Assembly (NCBI GenBank): GCA_051745935.1
Contig: JBNJEM010000202.1
Coordinates: forward strand, 1 to 11,313
Reading direction: 5' to 3'
Length of the DNA: 11,313 bases
DNA from: JBNJEM01 sp051745935
GTDB lineage: Bacteria > Planctomycetota > Planctomycetia > Pirellulales > Pirellulaceae
In this document: positions 7,693 to 11,313 of the stretch, piece by piece
How positions within the stretch are numbered: the stretch's first letter is position 1
Layout: each line of letters opens with the position of its first letter
Notes under the pieces: model-generated
Database searches by the model: none
Told to the model about the DNA's origin: nothing
The model's input: the letters and a program-made list of their open reading frames with translations, nothing else
Translations under genes and position numbers: made by a program

Positions 7693-8859
7693 ATGCGCGA
7701 TCCGTTATTCTGGATTAACCAACTCGGGGTGGTCGTGTTTGTCTTGTCGGGAGTGATTGCGGTTCTTGGGCGACTGAAGAAGCGCGGCAGGCTCCACCAA
7801 GGCGGCCTTTTGGTCATGGCTCTCAGTGGACCCTGTACCCTGTTTTTGTGCTATCAAGTGCAAGAAGTGTTCCGTGCGGAAGATGCGGTCTTCTGGTCGC
7901 GTCTCATGGCCGGTGACGTGTCGAAAACCTGGGCGATTAGCTCACTGGGAATCATTGTCGGCAGCGGCCTTGCTTTGGGGTCATTGGCGTTGACGCGCAA
8001 TGTGATTTCGGTGTTCGTGGGAGCCGTTTTCTTTGCCTCTTCCTGGTATGTGTTGTACCTTCATCCAACGCCTCACTATGTCCCCATGCCCGCATGGCTG
8101 GATCAGCTCGTTTGGTTCGCCACGATTGTTGGAGGCGCTGCGGCCTGCGTTTTTGTCTTCTACAAGTTGAAAGACATGCTAAAGCCATTCTTGACCCCGC
8201 TCACCATGCTGGCGGGCCTGTTTGGTTTGCTGAGTGCTCCAATGCTTTATTCGCAGTGGGTGGCCCAAACCAATCTCGATTTATCGCAGGTGGAGCCCAA
8301 AAAGAGAATTGCCGTGATGGGATGCCTCGCCTGCCATGTGATGGATGGTGTCGGATACGAGGAGCCGGGCGGGCCCATCGAATCGGTGTCGGCCCGCGGT
8401 GAAAGCACCGTGCGAGCCTTTCTCAAGCAGCCCGATAAGGAAACGGCCGAGCGGCTGGGAATTCGCCGGCCAGCCACCGGAGAAATGGCCGGCGTGAAAC
8501 TGACCTCGGATCAGGTTGAGCTGCTGACCGATGCCCTGACGTCGCTGTTTGACGTCAAGCCACCCTCTGATTTGGGGCCGGGCGCCGAGAGTGTTGAAGC
8601 GATTGTTTCCGAGAATCGTTGCTTGGACTGCCACGCGGTGCGCGGTGAAGGGCAGCCTGGCGGCGGGATCGGCGGAGACTTGAGTGCGGCGGCGGCACGA
8701 ACAGAAGATGTGTTGGTCCAGTGGCTGATCGAACCGAGCGGTGAAAATGCCACGGAACTTGGGATTCGCGAGGAGCCAACCGGTGCCATGGCCAGCGTTG
8801 CGTTGGAGGAGGAAGACGCCGAAGCCGTGGCCCGCTGGCTGAAAACGCTGCGCCATTAG
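7693..8859 (+). CDS. Membrane-anchored protein with two C-terminal cytochrome c domains
   Basis: A 388-residue protein. About six hydrophobic helices (9-26, 37-56, 79-100, 103-123, 137-158, 167-190) precede two tandem class I-like cytochrome c domains with CLACH (211-215) and CLDCH (310-314). Each domain has a matching later segment with a candidate methionine ligand, TGEMAGVKL (M265) and TGAMASVAL (M366), so the domains are an internal duplication. I see no intramembrane histidine pairs, so b-type haem is not supported. The start is ATG 7693; AAGAGG at 7676-7681 is a weak ribosome binding site 11 nt away, preceded by repeat copy C. Lying 272 nt after the trihaem cytochrome gene, it is a plausible membrane electron acceptor or donor for it. 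I do not recognise a named family for the membrane part. Confidence 0.88.
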   Translation: MRDPLFWINQLGVVVFVLSGVIAVLGRLKKRGRLHQGGLLVMALSGPCTLFLCYQVQEVFRAEDAVFWSRLMAGDVSKTWAISSLGIIVGSGLALGSLALTRNVISVFVGAVFFASSWYVLYLHPTPHYVPMPAWLDQLVWFATIVGGAAACVFVFYKLKDMLKPFLTPLTMLAGLFGLLSAPMLYSQWVAQTNLDLSQVEPKKRIAVMGCLACHVMDGVGYEEPGGPIESVSARGESTVRAFLKQPDKETAERLGIRRPATGEMAGVKLTSDQVELLTDALTSLFDVKPPSDLGPGAESVEAIVSENRCLDCHAVRGEGQPGGGIGGDLSAAAARTEDVLVQWLIEPSGENATELGIREEPTGAMASVALEEEDAEAVARWLKTLRH

Positions 8860-8880
8860 GTTCCCGAAAGCCCGCCTAGC

Positions 8881-8917
8881 CCGCCGGAGGCGGCCTGCGC
8901 GCTGAAGCCGCAGCGCG
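8881..8917 (+). terminator. Hairpin pair after the membrane cytochrome gene (possible terminator)
   Basis: CCGCC-GGA-GGCGG (8881-8893) is followed by CGCGCTG-AAGCCG-CAGCGCG (8898-8917), a 7-bp stem with a 6-nt loop. They begin 22 nt after the stop codon. No U-tract follows, so this is not a canonical intrinsic terminator; a transcript-end or REP-like role is a guess. Confidence 0.35.
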
Positions 8918-9617
8918 TAAGGTGGCCAGCCCGGGTGCCAACCCCACCGGTTGCCGGGCCGAGGCCGCGCGACGTTACGGGCTCTTGCAACCGCATGGGG
9001 TGGCCAGACGTGCGGGGTTGGAAATCGGGGAAGGCGGCGCGAAACTTTGCTGCCCCAGCGCGCATCCCTCCGTGCCGATCGGTGGCTGGACACCAGCCAT
9101 GGACACCCGACGAGCGATCGGCACTCCGGGATTGCGGTTAAACGCGCTAGCCAGAAGCCGCTCGGCCCCACAGCGTGCGCACGAAAAACCCGGCCCGGAT
9201 CCAAGAGGAGCTGGGCGTGCCGACAGTGGAGGTTCAGTATCAGACGGCGGCGGACGAGCCGGCGGAGGGTGAGCCGTAGCCGCGACACTGCGCGGTGTGC
9301 AAAGGCCAGATGGAATACATCGGCGGCACGTGTCGCCCCTCCGCGTGATTAGCATTACATAGTTTGTGCACATGCGATTCCGTGAAGGGAGTGCGCTCGG
9401 GCAACGACACAGGAAGTCGTCCGCACGGAACACTCTGGTGCCGTACTGTTGATCCCATGTGTCCGGCTGTTCATCAATCAGGAATTCGTGACGCGGACCG
9501 TTCCACGGTTCAAGCCCATCATTTCTCTGGAAGAGCCTACGGGGAGTTGAATGGCCTGCATGGGGCGGGCCACACGTTGGCATGGGGGGGAGCGCGGCGA
9601 AGCCCCATGGCTCAAGC
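8918..9617. other. Gene-poor region between the cytochrome gene and the pterin operon
   Basis: About 700 bp without a gene I can support. Frames open here on both strands are rich in R, P, G and S, as expected of shadows in G+C-rich DNA, and none shows a family motif. One interrupted frame (9151-9348) is listed separately. An inverted pair CGGTTGC (8950-8956) and GCAACCG (8987-8993), with nearby CCCCAC and GGGGTGG, could form a stem-loop of unknown meaning. The region may be decayed mobile-element or gene debris. Confidence 0.55.
9151..9348 (+). pseudogene. Possible gene remnant ending in a cysteine-containing tail
   Basis: A frame without an obvious start encodes RTKNPARIQEELGVPTVEVQ, reaches an in-frame TAG at 9277-9279, then resumes as PRHCAVCKGQMEYIGGTCRP before TGA at 9346-9348. 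A CxxC followed by a short basic tail recalls the zinc-ribbon ends of some transposases. The match is to a general style, not to a family I can name. A TAG also lies directly upstream at 9148. This could be chance. Confidence 0.25.
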
Positions 9618-9721
9618 TATATTACAGGCGGTTGGATTTTTCCGGGTGGAAAGCTGCCCGACGCAAGCCGTCCTCCCGTTGGTCGGACTCGCGGCGGAGA
9701 AAGTCATCCGCGACCGGTATA
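9618..9721 (+). repeat. Dispersed TATA-ended element, copy D, overlapping the 3' end of folK
   Basis: It is 104 bp, from TATATTACAGGCGG to GCGACCGGTATA, with 6 differences from copy C. On the minus strand its end reads TATACCGGTCGCGGATGA, which supplies the final codons (Y-T-G-R-G) and the TGA stop of folK at 9704. Confidence 0.95.
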
Positions 9722-10102
9722 AAGGTCAAGCTCGGGCCATACTTCGCGCACCCCCGCCCGCAGGAAATCCCGCTCATGGACCTCATTGTCCACGACCTGG
9801 CCGTTCCAGACCACGATATCCAAGTCGATGGTGCGCTGACCATACTTGTTGGCCGTGCGCACGCGACCTTGTCGGCGTTCAATGTCACGCAACTCTTCGC
9901 GGAGCCCGTCCCGCCGCTGATCGGTCTCCAGGAGCAGCGTTGTGTTCAAGAACTTGGGCTGGTCCAAAAATCCGATTGGTTCGGTTTCCACGATCCGGGA
10001 CTGGGCTAGGACCGTATGCCGCTGGGCAAGGGTTTTACATGCCCGCGCAATGTTGCGTTCGGGATCGATGTTGGATCCCACGCCAATCACGGCTCGATTC
10101 AT
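9704..10102 (-). CDS. folK: 2-amino-4-hydroxy-6-hydroxymethyldihydropteridine diphosphokinase (short FolK/HPPK)
   Basis: FolK transfers pyrophosphate from ATP to 6-hydroxymethyl-7,8-dihydropterin in the cytoplasm, the step before dihydropteroate synthesis. The 132-residue protein has the N-terminal GSNI (9-12), ETEPIGF (39-45), FLN (51-53) and the signature RTIDLDIVV (90-98), with R90, D93 and D95 matching the ATP/Mg-binding residues of the family. E. coli FolK is about 159 residues, so this is a short form. Its last residues YTGRG and stop come from repeat copy D, so the end may have been altered by insertion. ATG at 10102 is preferred because it overlaps the upstream gene's stop by 4 nt (ATGA), indicating translational coupling. 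A longer frame to 10252 only shadows the neighbour. Confidence 0.9.
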   Translation of the reverse strand: MNRAVIGVGSNIDPERNIARACKTLAQRHTVLAQSRIVETEPIGFLDQPKFLNTTLLLETDQRRDGLREELRDIERRQGRVRTANKYGQRTIDLDIVVWNGQVVDNEVHERDFLRAGVREVWPELDLYTGRG

Positions 10103-10452
10103 GTTTCCCGCTTTCCCGTACAGGTAATGGAGACTGAATCGGCGAACCGTAGCGCGCGCGGCTTGTCGATTTCGACCGCCACCCGTTCCACCCGTTTGTC
10201 TTCCATGACGAGGTCGCGGATCTCGGCGGCCAGGGTCTCCAACAGGCCGCACGCCGATTGTTCCACTAATTCAATAACGTCTTTGGTGATGTCGCGATAG
10301 TTGACCGTGTCCCGGATATCGTCGCTGCTTGCTCCCTTTTCCCCGTCAAACTCAGCTTCAATGTTGATAATGATTTCCTGCTCATGCTCGCGTTCCCAAT
10401 CATTGATGCCGATGATCGTAGCCAATCGCAGGTTCTTGATGCGAAAGATCAT
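10099..10452 (-). CDS. folX: FolX/FolB-family protein: dihydroneopterin triphosphate epimerase or dihydroneopterin aldolase
   Basis: A 117-residue tunnelling-fold pterin enzyme. By eye it is nearer to FolX than FolB: it starts FRIKNLRL with IIGI after it, has NYRDITKDVIELVE (51-64), LLETLAAEI (70-78) and DLVM (80-83), and ends VEIDKPRALRFADSVSIT (93-110). The last stretch is almost the FolX signature as I recall it from E. coli and Pseudomonas. The DWEREHEQ segment (18-25) is more FolB-like, so aldolase activity cannot be excluded, and the neighbouring FolK would need an aldolase product. K98 corresponds to the conserved catalytic lysine. GGGAGG lies 5 nt before the ATG, in the 12-nt gap after the reductase gene. 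Family membership is firm; the FolX assignment is moderate. Confidence 0.82.
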   Translation of the reverse strand: MIFRIKNLRLATIIGINDWEREHEQEIIINIEAEFDGEKGASSDDIRDTVNYRDITKDVIELVEQSACGLLETLAAEIRDLVMEDKRVERVAVEIDKPRALRFADSVSITCTGKRET

Positions 10453-10457
10453 CCTTG

Positions 10458-10463
10458 CCTCCC
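10458..10463 (-). promoter_or_regulatory. Ribosome binding site for the FolX/FolB-family gene
   Basis: On the minus strand GGGAGG occurs 5 nt before ATG 10452, between the reductase stop (10465-10467) and that start. It supports independent initiation inside the operon. Confidence 0.75.
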
Positions 10464-10464
10464 A

Positions 10465-11184
10465 CTACAGCAGGTGTTCACCACCGTCAACATAGATGCA
10501 CTGGCCAGTAATAAACCGATTATCGACCAGGTACGCGATGGCATTGCAAACGGCCATGGGGTCACCGTGGCGTTGGAGCGGAATTGACTTGGCGCGCTCG
10601 GCAAGATAGCTTTCATCCTCGCCAGCCGGTGGCAGCACGAGGCCTGGGGCGACCGCGTTGACCCGGATGTCCGGTCCCAGCTGGGCGGCGGCCATCTCTG
10701 TAAACTCGAACAACGACTTCTTGGTCAACGTGTAAGCGAAATAAGCCCCCGCGTTGCGACTGATCTTGGTGTCGACGAGGTTGATCACCAGACCTTGATC
10801 GCAGTGCCGGGCGAAATCGCGAGTCAAAAAAAATGGGGCTCGGTAGTTGATGTCAAAGTGCCGATCGAACAGTTCCGGCTCCGTGTCCAGCAACGGGGCT
10901 CGTTCAAAGATCGACGCGTTATTGACGAGTATCGACAGGTCCGAAAAGCTATCGGTTACGCGGCCGATCAACCGCAAAACGCCATCGCCGTCACTGAGAT
11001 CGCAGGCAAAAAGGCCGCAGCGGGACCCCGCGCGTTCAATCTCGCCCGCCACTCGCTCGGCATCACCACGCGACGTATTGTAGTGCAATGCGATATCGAA
11101 ACCCAGTTCGGCGAGTCGTAACGCAATCGCGCGGCCAATTCGCCTAGCGCCTCCCGTTATCAAAGCCGTTCCGTACGTGTTCAC
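10465..11184 (-). CDS. folM: Pteridine reductase / FolM-type short-chain dehydrogenase
   Basis: A 239-residue cytoplasmic SDR with the NAD(P)-binding TGGARRIG (10-17) and NNAS (88-91). Its active site is unusual for SDRs in general: the usual serine is replaced by D138 (INLVD), with Y151 and K155 in YTLTK. The D-to-Y spacing of 13 matches the Asp-Tyr-Lys triad of pteridine reductase PTR1 and of FolM. Arg14 fits NADPH preference. FolM reduces dihydromonapterin and, weakly, dihydrofolate. It starts at GTG 11184 with AGGTGG 6 nt upstream, and is the first gene of a three-gene operon with the FolX/FolB-family gene and folK. A generic SDR of other function is the alternative, made unlikely by the triad and the neighbours. 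Confidence 0.85.
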   Translation of the reverse strand: MNTYGTALITGGARRIGRAIALRLAELGFDIALHYNTSRGDAERVAGEIERAGSRCGLFACDLSDGDGVLRLIGRVTDSFSDLSILVNNASIFERAPLLDTEPELFDRHFDINYRAPFFLTRDFARHCDQGLVINLVDTKISRNAGAYFAYTLTKKSLFEFTEMAAAQLGPDIRVNAVAPGLVLPPAGEDESYLAERAKSIPLQRHGDPMAVCNAIAYLVDNRFITGQCIYVDGGEHLL

Positions 11185-11190
11185 TTGAAA

Positions 11191-11196
11191 CCACCT
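11191..11196 (-). promoter_or_regulatory. Ribosome binding site for the GTG-started reductase
   Basis: AGGTGG on the minus strand lies 6 nt before GTG 11184, supporting this non-ATG start. A possible -10 (TATACT on the minus strand, 11233-11238) lies further upstream without a clear -35. Confidence 0.6.
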
Positions 11197-11243
11197 GCAG
11201 GATTCTTGACTGTTTACCCTAACGTTGCAAACAGTATATGTAG

Positions 11244-11263
11244 GACGGGTCTCCAGGCCCGTC
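11244..11263. repeat. GACGGG...CCCGTC hairpin (REP-like)
   Basis: A 6-bp perfect stem (11244-11249 with 11258-11263) around TCTCCAGG, upstream of the pterin operon. The style is typical of G+C-rich intergenic palindromes. Only one copy is visible in this window. Confidence 0.6.
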
Positions 11264-11266
11264 TTT

Positions 11267-11288
11267 TCAAGTACGAAATCGTACTTGA
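11267..11288. repeat. 10-bp perfect palindrome
   Basis: TCAAGTACGA and TCGTACTTGA are exact reverse complements separated by AA. It sits 3 nt from the preceding hairpin and about 83 nt upstream of the reductase start. It could be an operator for a dimeric regulator or part of a two-hairpin repeat. Confidence 0.7.
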
Positions 11289-11313
11289 TCTGGTGTCCGC
11301 AGATCTCACGAAA

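Noticed and set aside
8975..9583. 202-residue minus-strand frame
   Set aside because: Rich in P, R and C without domain features, no ribosome binding site, and opposite an equally unconvincing plus frame; typical of G+C-rich noncoding DNA.
9364..10137. 257-residue plus-strand frame over copy D and folK
   Set aside because: It is mostly antisense to folK and the repeat, with no motif or start signal. The apparent peptide in the repeat also occurs at copy C because the DNA is repeated.

Overview
The window looks like a chromosomal segment from a Planctomycetota bacterium, probably of the Pirellulales type. The evidence is gene content: two very large secreted c-type cytochromes of the hydrazine-synthase-alpha-related (HzsA-like) kind, a secreted DUF1080 (3-keto-disaccharide hydrolase family) protein, and wide intergenic spaces filled with short palindromic repeats. 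That taxonomic call is inference; no rRNA or other marker is present.

Left half (1-8859). A long minus-strand gene starts at 2627 and runs off the left edge: 875 codons are open without interruption, and the window ends in the middle of its second haem motif. It diverges from a plus-strand series: a DUF1080 protein (3407-4078), a second HzsA-like cytochrome with three CxxCH motifs (GTG start at 4211, ends 7420), and a membrane protein with about six transmembrane helices and two C-terminal cytochrome c domains (7693-8859). The two large cytochromes are paralogues. Both have a signal peptide, a discoidin-like domain, a beta-propeller-like middle and a haem-bearing C-terminus. Together these genes look like a periplasmic or cell-surface redox module, in which the large cytochromes act on an unknown substrate, possibly carbohydrate, and the membrane dihaem cytochrome relays electrons. 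The substrate is not shown by the sequence. The partner subunits of real hydrazine synthase are absent, so this is not evidence for anammox.

Middle right (8860-9703) has no convincing gene. It holds a hairpin pair, one degenerate reading frame and a repeat.

Right end (9704-11184, minus strand) is a compact pterin operon: a FolM/pteridine-reductase-type SDR, a FolX/FolB-family protein and a short FolK, with gaps of +12 and -4 nt. The SDR carries the Asp-Tyr-Lys triad of pteridine reductases and the middle protein resembles FolX more than FolB. The operon may therefore make a reduced monapterin-like pterin as well as, or instead of, serving folate synthesis.

The most unusual non-coding feature is a dispersed element of about 104 bp with TATA-ended, imperfectly inverted termini. 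It occurs four times (2672-2760, 3116-3249, 7563-7666, 9618-9721). Copies lie directly upstream of the left cytochrome and of the membrane cytochrome, and one supplies the last codons and stop of folK. A second, more degenerate repeat occurs at 2549-2602, 3063-3114 and 3289-3344.
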